From NCBI GenBank assembly GCA_025357635.1, contig JANXOV010000009.1:19928-83927 (forward strand): a DNA stretch of 64,000 nucleotides, read 5' to 3'. This document shows positions 54,198 to 62,878 of this stretch, piece by piece. The notes beneath the pieces were generated by a model, which saw nothing but the letters and a program-made list of their open reading frames with translations, was not told where the DNA came from and searched no databases. Both the position numbers and the translations under genes were made by a program. The DNA comes from Pseudomonadota bacterium (GTDB lineage Bacteria; Pseudomonadota; Gammaproteobacteria; Steroidobacterales; Steroidobacteraceae). Every line of letters begins with the position of its first letter. Position 1 is the stretch's first letter.

Positions 54198-55040
54198 TTA
54201 TTGCAGTATTTCGACTTTCAGGGCATTGGTTTTTTCCCGCGCTGCCAAGATCCATAAATCCTTTGAAACACCCGACGCGGCGACAGTCAAATTGCTGGCG
54301 CCGACACCGCGCACCGTTATCTTGACCACTCGGCCCCTGCCCGGCGACACCGCGACGGTCGAGGGATCAGCCGGAGTCCATACGGGGTCGATATCTAGGA
54401 CCGCACCTGCTGCGTCGTGTCCTTCAACCTTGGCGACAACGGTAAACTCGCGCTCAAGCACGCCAGATATCCGCGGGACCCAATTTTCGGCAATCTGCGA
54501 CGTCGATGACGGCGAATTGTCGAGTTGAAATGCAATACTGAGGTTGGCAAGGGTGCCATTCGACGGTGTCTGAATCGCGGGCAGCGCTGTGGTGGGAGAT
54601 GTCGACGACGTCTCAACTAGCGCCCGAACCTGCGTCGGCAAGGCGCTATCAGTCACGGCGACGTCTGGAATCGCTTCCCCGCCTCGGGCTGTTTGTGCGC
54701 TCTGAGTCGCGTCCGCCTTCGAAGCCGCAAGCTGCTGTTGTTCGCGCTCCTTCTTTTCCAATCGCGCCTGTTGTCGAGCTGAATAGAAGTCCTTTCGCTG
54801 CTGATACGAACTAACGCTCGATTGCGAAGCCTCCTGTTCGATTTCTGCATCCTGAGATTGGCGGCTTGCGTTCTCGAGTAGTTCCAACTCCGTTTTGATT
54901 GCTTCCTCGGGCGATACCTCGCTCGCCCCGGTCGCGCTCGCCGAACTGATCCAGAAAAAAGCTACTGCGAAAATCGATGCAATCGATGCCGTAACTCTCA
55001 AACGGATGAACCTGGGTCGCCGGTTGATCGTGTAGGACAT
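54198..55040 (-). CDS. exported coiled-coil protein with C-terminal Ig-like module
   Basis: A 280-residue protein. A signal peptide (VTASIASIFAVAFFWISSAS-ATG) is followed by a charged, glutamine-rich helical stretch (ELELLENASRQSQDAEIEQ to ARLEKKEREQQQLAAS, about 50-115) and a Ser/Thr-rich linker. The C-terminal about 85 residues (EREFTVVAKVEGHDAAGAV, VWTPADPSTVAVSPGRGR, VGASNLTVAASGVSK) resemble a bacterial Ig-like domain and are clearly related to the end of the protein at 55790-56359. It closes the minus-strand island operon. Function unknown. Confidence 0.7.
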   Translation of the reverse strand: MSYTINRRPRFIRLRVTASIASIFAVAFFWISSASATGASEVSPEEAIKTELELLENASRQSQDAEIEQEASQSSVSSYQQRKDFYSARQQARLEKKEREQQQLAASKADATQSAQTARGGEAIPDVAVTDSALPTQVRALVETSSTSPTTALPAIQTPSNGTLANLSIAFQLDNSPSSTSQIAENWVPRISGVLEREFTVVAKVEGHDAAGAVLDIDPVWTPADPSTVAVSPGRGRVVKITVRGVGASNLTVAASGVSKDLWILAAREKTNALKVEILQ

Positions 55041-55054
55041 GGCTTCTCCAAGCG

Positions 55055-55753
55055 TTACTGACCCTGAATCGCGATCAATTCGACCTCAAAGTTTAGAGTC
55101 GCATTGGGCCCGATCCGACCCGATCCACGCTCGCCATACGCAAGACTTGGAGGGACAAACAGTTGCCACTTCGAGCCGACCGGCATCAACTGCAGCGCGT
55201 CGGTCCATCCCTTGATCACCCGATTGACCGCAAAGGTCGCGGGCTGTTGTCGACTGTAGGAACTGTCGAACTCTGAACCATCAATGAACGTTCCGCGATA
55301 GTGGCAGACAACTTTGTCTTGCAGTGTCGGCTTCTTGCGATCGCCCGCCTTCAACACCAAGTATTGCAAACCGTTCGGGAGAACCGTGACACCGTCTTTG
55401 TATTTGTTCGCAGCCAGGAAAGCATCTCCGGCCCTTGCATTTCTTTCAGCGAGCTCCTTCACCACATGCAACTGTTTCTCTTTCTGATCTTTTTGCAATT
55501 GAATTACAGTGGCGCGGATCTCCTCAGTGCTCAAAAGCGTTTTGGCGTCTGCGAGCGCATCTTTAAACCCCTGCAGCGCAAGATCGCGGTCAACATCCAT
55601 GGTTAGCTGTCGAACGCTGCCGCCAAGGCTTGCCCCCACGGCATAGCTGTTCTTTGCCTTTTGACTATCGAGCGGTGGTGTCTCGTGCGCGCCTGCAGTG
55701 CCGGCCCAGAGCGCGACAGTGAACACCAAAATTCTAGGCAACAGCATGTTCAC
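55055..55753 (-). CDS. periplasmic FKBP-type peptidyl-prolyl isomerase
   Basis: A 232-residue protein with a signal peptide (LLPRILVFTVALWAGTAGA-HET). The N-terminal helical domain (KAKNSYAVGASLGGSVRQ, QLQKDQKEKQLHVVKELAE) is like the dimerisation domain of FkpA/Mip. The FKBP domain follows: VVCHYRGTFIDGSEFDSSY, VIKGWTDALQLMPVGSKWQ, LAYGERGSGRIGPNATLNF. It likely folds exported proteins, and between the two Ig-like genes it may serve the giant haem protein upstream, which is inference. Confidence 0.92.
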   Translation of the reverse strand: MNMLLPRILVFTVALWAGTAGAHETPPLDSQKAKNSYAVGASLGGSVRQLTMDVDRDLALQGFKDALADAKTLLSTEEIRATVIQLQKDQKEKQLHVVKELAERNARAGDAFLAANKYKDGVTVLPNGLQYLVLKAGDRKKPTLQDKVVCHYRGTFIDGSEFDSSYSRQQPATFAVNRVIKGWTDALQLMPVGSKWQLFVPPSLAYGERGSGRIGPNATLNFEVELIAIQGQ

Positions 55754-55789
55754 TCCACATCGAATTGTGAAGCGCGGGTCTTTCGCCGC

Positions 55790-56359
55790 TCACTGGGAGA
55801 TCGCCACTTGAAGGCCACGACCCTCGGTCAGAGTTGTCGCTTTAATGCGCAAAACTTTGGAAACTCCCAACGCCGCGATCGTTAGGGTGGTTTCTCCGGC
55901 GCGCGTCACACTAATCTGCACGCGATCGGTTGCGCCCGGCGAGACCGGTGACACGACCACCATCGACGGATCTTCAGCGGACCAGGTAGGGCCGATCCTG
56001 ACGGCAGCGCCCCTGCTGTCGAGACCCTCAACGCTGGCATCAACCGTGGCTTCCTTGCCTCCCTGCACGGCATTGGTGAAGGTGGGTGGCGAGACCCAGT
56101 GCTCACCGCCATACGTACCGCCGCTGAGTCGAGGATCCAGCTTAAATAGAACCTTAAGCCGCACTCCGGTCGCAGCCGGTTGCGACGGCGAGACCGGGAC
56201 CACCGTAGGCGACGAAGCCGTTTGCTTTGGACTCGCCTCCGGTCGCGGCGCAACTGCGGGGGCCGCAGCCGTGGCGCACGCACTCATGGCGACCACTAAG
56301 GCGACTGGGACCAGGGCCACTATCCGTAACGTGTCAACGCGGCATCGTTTAGTGATCAT
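55790..56359 (-). CDS. lipoprotein with C-terminal Ig-like module
   Basis: A 189-residue protein with a lipobox (ALVVAMSAC, Cys about 28) and an Ala/Pro/Ser-rich linker. The end (ATVDASVEGLDSRGAAVRIG, TWSAEDPSMVVVSPVSPGA, ETTLTIAALGVSKVLRI) is paralogous to the end of the protein at 54198-55040. Both contain the pattern W-[ST]-[AP]-x-DPS-x-V-x-VSP, typical of Big2-like folds. It lies 36 bases upstream of the FKBP gene. The start at 56359 fits the signal; an upstream extension crosses the hairpin at 56382. Confidence 0.7.
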   Translation of the reverse strand: MITKRCRVDTLRIVALVPVALVVAMSACATAAAPAVAPRPEASPKQTASSPTVVPVSPSQPAATGVRLKVLFKLDPRLSGGTYGGEHWVSPPTFTNAVQGGKEATVDASVEGLDSRGAAVRIGPTWSAEDPSMVVVSPVSPGATDRVQISVTRAGETTLTIAALGVSKVLRIKATTLTEGRGLQVAISQ

Positions 56360-56381
56360 GTTGTCTCCATAAACTCGAAAC

Positions 56382-56414
56382 CGCACTCCCTCCCCGAGTT
56401 GGAGAGGGAGTGCG
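56382..56414 (-). terminator. hairpin after the giant dihaem gene
   Basis: CGCACTCCCTC and GAGGGAGTGCG form a perfect eleven-pair stem with an eleven-base loop, 17 bases past the stop at 56431. No strong T run follows on the minus strand. It may partly terminate or stabilise the upstream message and so lower expression of the three smaller genes. Confidence 0.55.
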
Positions 56415-56430
56415 CACAGCGTGGACTTTG

Positions 56431-59400
56431 CTAGTGGCAATAGTGACTGACGTTGCCGCTGAGGTAGTCGCAAGCCGCACTTCCGCGATCGGCAGCGCTG
56501 CCAGAGACCCTCGCCTTTGTGAGGTGCAGGAATCCGAGGTCCGGAGTCAATTGGCCCGCGGCACCCACCGCCGGCACATCCATGAACATCGGATTCAACA
56601 GCAAGGCTGTGCGACCAGCCGTGTTGTCAGGTGCCAGGCCATCCACCGGTACGATCACTTGCGGATGATCAAATGGTGCTTTCTGGAAGCGGTTGCGCGC
56701 GTCAGTTAGCTCCAGCAAGAAGTCCACTACCGCGACTCGCTCCGCTTCCGACAGATTCGATTGAACCTCCACACCCATATTGACCATGTTGAAGTCCCGA
56801 TGCGCGGCGTTGGTGATCGGGAAGTCACCTCCGCGGGTGTAGAAGTCCACCACCTGGCGCAGCGTCAGTTTGCCGCCGTTGTGGAAATAGGGGCCCGTAA
56901 GTTCGACATTTCGTAACTGCGGCGCCTTGAAACTTCCATTACGGCTGACACGGTTGACGTTGGGCCACGTACCCATCAGCGTGGTATCGCCCATGTTGAG
57001 GGACTCGTTGAGGACGCCGGCAACATTGAACGGACCCAATGTATCGAGGAACCCCTCCAGCATGGCGATGTCGGTGAGGGTATTGAGGCCACTGAATACC
57101 TCGTCCAATTCAGGTGCTGAGTCGCCCACATTGATCTGGTTGGTGAACGGGCCCAAGTACGCCGGCAGCATGGGGTTGACCGCATCGCCGCCGACTCCCG
57201 GGTTGAGCTGCTGATCCTGTGAGCTCTCCTCGAACAATCCGCCTCCGAAACCGAGGTCTGGATCGAAGGCCGGCAAAGGAACGCCAGGCTCGAAGGCTGG
57301 ACCGCCAAGTTCCTTCAGCATCATTGCTGACAGGGACAGTGGCCAGCCAAAGGCATCTGTGCCGCCTCGGCCAATGTCCTCGTCTATCGGTCGCACGCCG
57401 AGGTTATAGATACCATTGTCGAAGTACGAGGCCGCCGCGCCGGCGCAAGGTCCAAATCCTTGTCCCGTGCCGGCCTCCAGTCCACCGGGGTAGGCCAAGC
57501 CATTCGTCGGGCAGGGTACGATGCTTTGGTTGGCAATGCGCCGTTCGACACCGTCCTGTCCGTTCTCATTCAATTCGGACTCCAGCAGGAATCCGGAAAT
57601 CACGCGCAGTCTGCCCAGTGGCTCTACCAGGGTTTCTACGCCCGGTTGCCCGGTAACAAACTCCTTGATGAAGTCCCGGAGCTGCGCCTTAAAGGTGAAC
57701 GGCATTGTATGGTCAGTCAGGGTCGGTACGGCGTGGCATTCACCACAGCGGGCCGTCCTGAAGTTGGGATTCTTCAGCGAGAGGTTAGAAGAAAAGAAGA
57801 TATCCAACCCTAACAAAGGGTCCGGCTCGTTGGATCCCGGAGTACGGGTTCCTGGCGATGGTACAAGGTGACCACCGACGCCGCCCTCACCCGTGACGCC
57901 CTGTGTCGCCTGTGCGTCCGAGTCCCGCTTGAAATTCCCCAGTTCAGTGAAGCAGTAGTTGGGATCTGCACCCGCCAGACCACACGTCAGCTGGTCATTG
58001 ACCAGCCCGCGCTCGCCGGGCTCACCCAATGCCTCGAAGGCACCTGCGTTAGCTTCCAGGACCTGATCGAAAGGCGTGTTGTCTGGGACCAGAATGCCTA
58101 CCCACAAATTGACTCCAAGACCCCAGAAGAGGCTGAAGTTGCCTTCCATCTGCCTGAATTGGTTGGTGTCGGCCGCAACGGCCGGATCCGAGGCAGGCGT
58201 CAGAACATAGCCATCAAATGGGTCCGCCGTGTTGGTAGTGCTGACCGTTCCACCCACATCAATCGGGATGACTCCGGTCGTGGTGCACTGATTCGGATGA
58301 ATCGTCGTGTTGCCATCGGTATAGCAACCGTTGAAATGCTGCCCCGAGTTTCGCCATAGCGCCGGGTAGAAGGCTTGACGGATGAGACCGGGATAGCTGA
58401 TGCAAAGGCCAGGCTTGCCAGCAGCCGGCGTTCCCGGCGAGCGATCTCGCGGCAGCAGTCCGGCGCAAGCCGTTCCACCCTGATTGGAATACGGTCCCAG
58501 TACGCTGTCAGTCGCAGCGACCAATTGGTTGGCCAGGGGCGTAACCGTGCCGACGACGAAACCGCCACCGTTCACAGTTCCCTGCAGCAGCTTTTTGCCG
58601 ACCTTGGACCAGTTGCGTCCCGCAAAGGACATCTCGAACTCGCTCAGTCCCGGTCCCGTGGCCAGGGACGCGATGCTAGCGAAGCGGATAAGCTGACGAG
58701 TAGGCACAAGCGCGCCACCACTATCGACAAAGACATGGCTCTGCGGATCGGCCGCGCCAAATACGCTCCCGCCGTTGTAATCATGGCGAGCGCGAGCATC
58801 CCAGAAATTGTCGAAATTAAACGCCGCCGCCTGCATTGTCGGCGTGTTGCGCGGTTCCACCCGACGAATCCCCTGGAAGCCCGGGATCGGGTCAGCAGCC
58901 CCCACCGTGCGAAGATCTGGCATCACTGCCCGCACCCCATTGGCGAGTGGCTGGAACTGCCCGATGGGCGCGATGTCCGTGAACGGACTGAACACAACGC
59001 CCATGGAGGAGACGACGTCGTTGGTGTCGCTGACAACATTGGCTGCATCACATACCGGCAAGTTGGTCACACCATTCGGGAAGTTGTTTTCCAGCACCCC
59101 AGCATTGACACTCGCGAGGAGCGGAATCGCGCAGGCCGGGTCCCCAGCGACATCGGGGTTCGTCAGCTTGTGGAGCGGGAAGTCGTCTGCGACCAGATCC
59201 CGCTGATTGGGCTGCATCAGCTGGAAGGTCAGATCGCCGCCCAGGTGGTTCGGGTTGACCTGGTTCTTGGTGCGGGTGTCGGTGCCGGTGCCGTTGAAGT
59301 GACAGGTGCCGCAAGACTGCACGCCATCACTGCCCACCTGCATGTCCCAAAACAGGGCTTTGCCCAACGTGATTGCCACATCCCTGTTTTTAACGTAGTC

Positions 59401-60516
59401 GTTTTCGTTCGACGGCGTCAACGCTGCGGGATCGGCTGCGACAGCGCCGCGATCGGTACGATTGACGAGGAAGTTCGGGTTGTTTGTCCTACCCCCAGCC
59501 GTGGCCACACGCAGCGAAGGCTTGCGCAAACCAAACCGCCCCGCTGCATCGCGCGGCAAGATGAACCCGGCGACTGCCTCAGGAGCCCTTCGACCCGGGT
59601 CGTAGAGCAACCCGGTCGCGGGCTGGCCCACCGATAACACACCGGGTACGGCGGGCGTCGAGTAGGAACCTCGATGAGCGTCCCCCCTCGGAAACAAGGG
59701 TTGACCCAGCCCGATATAGCCGGGTTCACCCGGATCGCCACCGCACATGACCGACCCCTCGGGAGGGACCGTCTCCGCCGTCACGATGCAGGCGGGCGTC
59801 GCTGTGCCGACCCCGATATCCTTTGCAAAGGGCGCGTTGTAGGAGATTTCCGCCTGACCTGGGAGTACGCGACCGCCCCCTGGGGTCACATCCACTGTCT
59901 TGAAGCGCCATACATACCGATTTACGTCGAAGGGGCCTGTGGTGACTACAACACCAGCCGCGTCGGTGGTGGACCTGGTGCCGTCACACCCGGGTACGGT
60001 CAGTCCATCAACACTGGAACACTGTATGAGTTCGTCCGGGATCGAAAACTGCCCACCCCTATAGTCAGGATTCAACAGGCGCATTTCTTCGCCTGTCGTC
60101 GGGTTGTAATTCAGCGGATTAACCAGCAGCGGGGGCAGTGTGACGCCGTACCCAGGTCGGCGCGTGACTCCGGTCGCTCGGTACGAGGGGTATCCCTGCG
60201 CGTTTCCAGGCGTGCTTGGATCAAGCGTCACCAGGTACGGATTGTCGAGGAGTTGCTCCAGCTCGTTCCAAGTGGGAACGCTTTTCAACGAAGCAAAGGG
60301 TACCTCTGGCTCAAACAAAAATCCAGCAAGAGCCGTGGGAATTGGGCCGGGCTGCTTGTTTCGGGCGTTTGGTATTGTTCCGTTTGTGATGATGTCACCC
60401 GGCGCTGCACGTATAGGAGTCACAGGCAAAAGACCAAGCCCCAGACACAGCGAGGAAACAAATGCCTTCGTTAAAAGGCGTGACCTTCCGTCCTCAAAAT
60501 ACAATACCGTTTTCAT
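56431..60516 (-). CDS. giant secreted dihaem cytochrome c (MauG/cytochrome c peroxidase-related)
   Basis: A 1361-residue exported protein, several times longer than ordinary MauG/CcpA proteins (about 300-450). Signal peptide FVSSLCLGLGLLPVTPIRA. Haem motif 1 is CGTCH (402-406) in GSDGVQSCGTCHFNGTGTD; motif 2 is CGECH (924-928) in FRTARCGECHAVPTLTDH. The first is preceded by the family-like ALGKALFWDMQVGSDG and the second by LLGLDIFFSSNLS. A MauG-type C-terminal block reads NVELTGPYFHNGGKLTLRQV-VDFYTRGGDF. The N-terminal 380 residues and the 520-residue inter-haem part are unlike anything I recognise. Possible roles: peroxidase, oxygenase like RoxA, or oxidation of a partner. Confidence is high for a dihaem c protein, low for function. 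Confidence 0.85.
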   Translation of the reverse strand: MKTVLYFEDGRSRLLTKAFVSSLCLGLGLLPVTPIRAAPGDIITNGTIPNARNKQPGPIPTALAGFLFEPEVPFASLKSVPTWNELEQLLDNPYLVTLDPSTPGNAQGYPSYRATGVTRRPGYGVTLPPLLVNPLNYNPTTGEEMRLLNPDYRGGQFSIPDELIQCSSVDGLTVPGCDGTRSTTDAAGVVVTTGPFDVNRYVWRFKTVDVTPGGGRVLPGQAEISYNAPFAKDIGVGTATPACIVTAETVPPEGSVMCGGDPGEPGYIGLGQPLFPRGDAHRGSYSTPAVPGVLSVGQPATGLLYDPGRRAPEAVAGFILPRDAAGRFGLRKPSLRVATAGGRTNNPNFLVNRTDRGAVAADPAALTPSNENDYVKNRDVAITLGKALFWDMQVGSDGVQSCGTCHFNGTGTDTRTKNQVNPNHLGGDLTFQLMQPNQRDLVADDFPLHKLTNPDVAGDPACAIPLLASVNAGVLENNFPNGVTNLPVCDAANVVSDTNDVVSSMGVVFSPFTDIAPIGQFQPLANGVRAVMPDLRTVGAADPIPGFQGIRRVEPRNTPTMQAAAFNFDNFWDARARHDYNGGSVFGAADPQSHVFVDSGGALVPTRQLIRFASIASLATGPGLSEFEMSFAGRNWSKVGKKLLQGTVNGGGFVVGTVTPLANQLVAATDSVLGPYSNQGGTACAGLLPRDRSPGTPAAGKPGLCISYPGLIRQAFYPALWRNSGQHFNGCYTDGNTTIHPNQCTTTGVIPIDVGGTVSTTNTADPFDGYVLTPASDPAVAADTNQFRQMEGNFSLFWGLGVNLWVGILVPDNTPFDQVLEANAGAFEALGEPGERGLVNDQLTCGLAGADPNYCFTELGNFKRDSDAQATQGVTGEGGVGGHLVPSPGTRTPGSNEPDPLLGLDIFFSSNLSLKNPNFRTARCGECHAVPTLTDHTMPFTFKAQLRDFIKEFVTGQPGVETLVEPLGRLRVISGFLLESELNENGQDGVERRIANQSIVPCPTNGLAYPGGLEAGTGQGFGPCAGAAASYFDNGIYNLGVRPIDEDIGRGGTDAFGWPLSLSAMMLKELGGPAFEPGVPLPAFDPDLGFGGGLFEESSQDQQLNPGVGGDAVNPMLPAYLGPFTNQINVGDSAPELDEVFSGLNTLTDIAMLEGFLDTLGPFNVAGVLNESLNMGDTTLMGTWPNVNRVSRNGSFKAPQLRNVELTGPYFHNGGKLTLRQVVDFYTRGGDFPITNAAHRDFNMVNMGVEVQSNLSEAERVAVVDFLLELTDARNRFQKAPFDHPQVIVPVDGLAPDNTAGRTALLLNPMFMDVPAVGAAGQLTPDLGFLHLTKARVSGSAADRGSAACDYLSGNVSHYCH

Positions 60517-60627
60517 TTTGCCCCCATGGTAACGTTGGCCCGCAACGCGCAAGCGACTACGCGGACTTCAATTTCCACTGAAATGGCTTGTCCAACAAGG
60601 TGACAAATCAAGTAGGAGAGTAGGCTT

Positions 60628-62028
60628 TTAGAGTAGAAAGCGTTCTTTTGGGGGCAGAATAATACTAATACGCGCGCCGCCCGAGGCAGATTCTCCGGCA
60701 AAGATCGTACCGCCGAGTTTCACGATCGCCGCGCGCGCAATTGACAGCCCAAGCCCGAATCCGGCTCGACCCGCCGAACGCGGGCCATCGGAACGGTAGA
60801 ATCGGTCAAATATTTTTTCGCGTTCAGAAACCGCAATTCCCGGTCCGGTATCGTCGACCGTGATGACGATATTGGAGTCGAGGCAGTTGATCCCAATATC
60901 AATGCAACCGCCGTCCGGTGTAAATTTGATTGCGTTGTGAATGACGTTCATTATCGCAAGTTGGACTTGGTTCGCGTCTGTTAAAATCGAAGGTGTGATG
61001 GAGTCTTGAACTGAAAGTAACTGTCTGCGTTCCTCCGTGAGTGGGCGCAATTGCGCACAAATGGCCTCCACCAAATCACGCGGTACGACTTCATCTAAAA
61101 ATGCTGGTGGGCTGTCGATCTCGGCCCGCGCGAGCATCAAGAGGGCTTCAGCAAGGTTCGTGAGCCGAGCCAATTCTTCAAGCATGTGCCCGATCGTGGC
61201 GCAATATTCTTCGCTCGTCATTCTGTAGCTCATGGCAAACTCGCCGATGGCCTGAATGACGGTCAGCGGTGTGCGAAGCTGATGCGACGCATCGGACGTA
61301 AATCGCTTCATTTCCGCGAACGCGTCATTTAAACGCGCAAGCAGTTCGTTAAATCCAACTGCAAGCCGCGCAATCTCGTCAGCAGTCGCAGGAACCGGAA
61401 TGCGATGCCCAAGATTGTTCGCCGAGATCGAACCTATTTGACTTGTAATGCTTACCAACGGTTCCAGCGCACGTCCGGCCAAATAGTAAGATAGCAGCAC
61501 CATAAACGCCAAAACCAGCGGACTGGCGATTAGAATGCCGATTTGCCAACTTGATAATTCTTCCAGGGACTCGCGTTCACTAACAGCCACCCGAATGAAC
61601 CAAGTGGCGCTGGAGTGTTCAAATTTGAGTTGTAGGACGCGGATTTCATCGTGACCGAGCCGCCACGTCGCCGCACCAGAGGACTTCGGATCGAACTCGA
61701 CGTGTCGCAGGAAGGCCGTGGATACCTCAGACGGCCGTCGATAGATCAATGCTGCTCCTTGCCGCACCTCCAGATCAATCGACCGCTCCGACGACTCCAA
61801 TTCTTCGGATTCAATCAGATCTCGGAGCTGTAGCTTTTGCAGCGCCTCCGCCGTGCTTAGCCGGATCAAATCCGCTGTAACGTAAGCCTCTATTTCCAGT
61901 CTTCGATCCAACTCGGTCAGGACTTGCTGGCGAGCGACATGCATCAACAAGTAGGCGAAAACGGCAGCGAAGGCAGCCAATGCAAGAGACAGCGTCAACG
62001 CGATGCGGTACCGGATTGGTAAATTCAT
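60628..62028 (-). CDS. two-component sensor histidine kinase (island)
   Basis: A 466-residue kinase with an N-terminal span (IALTLSLALAAFAAVFAYLL), a periplasmic region of about 130 residues, a second span (IGILIASPLVLAFMVLLSYY), HAMP, and the His in SDASHQLRTPLTVIQAIGE. ATPase boxes: NVIHNAIKF, DDTGPGIAVSE, GFGLGLSIARAAI. It begins inside the stop of the OmpR-type regulator and ends 111 bases before the dihaem gene, so it probably regulates that gene. Confidence 0.94.
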   Translation of the reverse strand: MNLPIRYRIALTLSLALAAFAAVFAYLLMHVARQQVLTELDRRLEIEAYVTADLIRLSTAEALQKLQLRDLIESEELESSERSIDLEVRQGAALIYRRPSEVSTAFLRHVEFDPKSSGAATWRLGHDEIRVLQLKFEHSSATWFIRVAVSERESLEELSSWQIGILIASPLVLAFMVLLSYYLAGRALEPLVSITSQIGSISANNLGHRIPVPATADEIARLAVGFNELLARLNDAFAEMKRFTSDASHQLRTPLTVIQAIGEFAMSYRMTSEEYCATIGHMLEELARLTNLAEALLMLARAEIDSPPAFLDEVVPRDLVEAICAQLRPLTEERRQLLSVQDSITPSILTDANQVQLAIMNVIHNAIKFTPDGGCIDIGINCLDSNIVITVDDTGPGIAVSEREKIFDRFYRSDGPRSAGRAGFGLGLSIARAAIVKLGGTIFAGESASGGARISIILPPKERFLL

Positions 62029-62744
62029 TCGGAGGAGCTGGGCCCGCCGCGCTCAGAAAGTAAAAATCCAACTCCACGAATCGTATGAAGGAGCTGGATC
62101 TCTCCAGCGCCATTCAACTTGCGCCGCAGGCGGGCAATATGGACATCAATTACATTGTCGATTGGCGTCATACGTTGTGCACCCTGCCAGATGTTTTGAA
62201 TCAACATGTTTCGAGTCACCACACTTCGTTGGTGGCGAAGCAGAAATTCTAGAATGGCGTACTCAAGGGGCGTAAGGTCGATACGGAGTTTGCCGCGAAT
62301 TACTTCGCGAGAGGTGCAATCCATTTGCAAATCGGCAAGGCGTAACGTTTCTTGCTTCAAAAAACTGTGGCGACGCAGCAGAATCCTGATTCGCGCAAGC
62401 ACTTCCGCAATAGAGAACGGTTTTACGACATAATCGTCCGCGCCACTTTCGAGTCCAAGCACGCGGTCCTCCGCGCTGTCACGCGCAGACAGCACGATCA
62501 CTTTGGTCGTCGCTGTGTTCTGCCGCAATATGTTCAGGACGGCCAACCCGCCGACCCCCGGCAACATCATGTCAAGCACACACAAATCGAACTGTTGATG
62601 ATCCAGCTCAATCAATCCTTGTTCTCCCGTCGATGCAACGGTAACGAGATACCCGGCGTCCACTAAACATTGGCAAAGCACCGCTGCGACGCGCGTCTCG
62701 TCTTCGATGATGAGCACGCGCCCTTCACAGTCGCTCGGAATCAT
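62025..62744 (-). CDS. OmpR-family response regulator (island)
   Basis: A 239-residue regulator with receiver acids near Glu14-Asp15 (LIIEDETRV), phospho-Asp in LCVLDMMLPGVGG, Lys in YVVKPFSI and a winged helix (DLTPLEYAILEFLLRHQRSV, VIDVHIARLRRKL). First gene of the island's minus-strand series. Direct repeats of the OmpR/PhoB spacing lie in its promoter region. Confidence 0.95.
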   Translation of the reverse strand: MIPSDCEGRVLIIEDETRVAAVLCQCLVDAGYLVTVASTGEQGLIELDHQQFDLCVLDMMLPGVGGLAVLNILRQNTATTKVIVLSARDSAEDRVLGLESGADDYVVKPFSIAEVLARIRILLRRHSFLKQETLRLADLQMDCTSREVIRGKLRIDLTPLEYAILEFLLRHQRSVVTRNMLIQNIWQGAQRMTPIDNVIDVHIARLRRKLNGAGEIQLLHTIRGVGFLLSERGGPSSSE

Positions 62745-62802
62745 CGTGGAACGGACCCCAGATGAATTGATTTTGGTCGCCTGCGTCGCCTGAAACCAAA
62801 CC

Positions 62803-62819
62803 TTCAGAGATTCTTCAGG
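62803..62819. promoter_or_regulatory. candidate OmpR-type direct repeat
   Basis: CTTCAG-AGATT-CTTCAG is a direct repeat with an 11-base period, the spacing preferred by OmpR/PhoB-family dimers. It lies in the 134-base divergent region between the OmpR-type and NarL-type regulator genes, so it could control both. Binding by the neighbouring regulator is inference. Confidence 0.45.
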
Positions 62820-62878
62820 ATCAACCCTCGCGCTCCCACTTAGACTTTACCGCAAATAAGTCGAAGAGGCGATTCGAT

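Noticed and set aside
53923..54255. 110-codon minus-strand frame at the island's left edge, possible transposase or integrase remnant
   Set aside because: No DDE, tyrosine-recombinase or helix-turn-helix features are visible, and its 5' part overlaps the end of the next gene.
58375..59637. 420-codon plus-strand frame antisense to the giant dihaem gene
   Set aside because: Considered because the dihaem gene is unusual, but haem motifs and signal peptide support the minus strand only.
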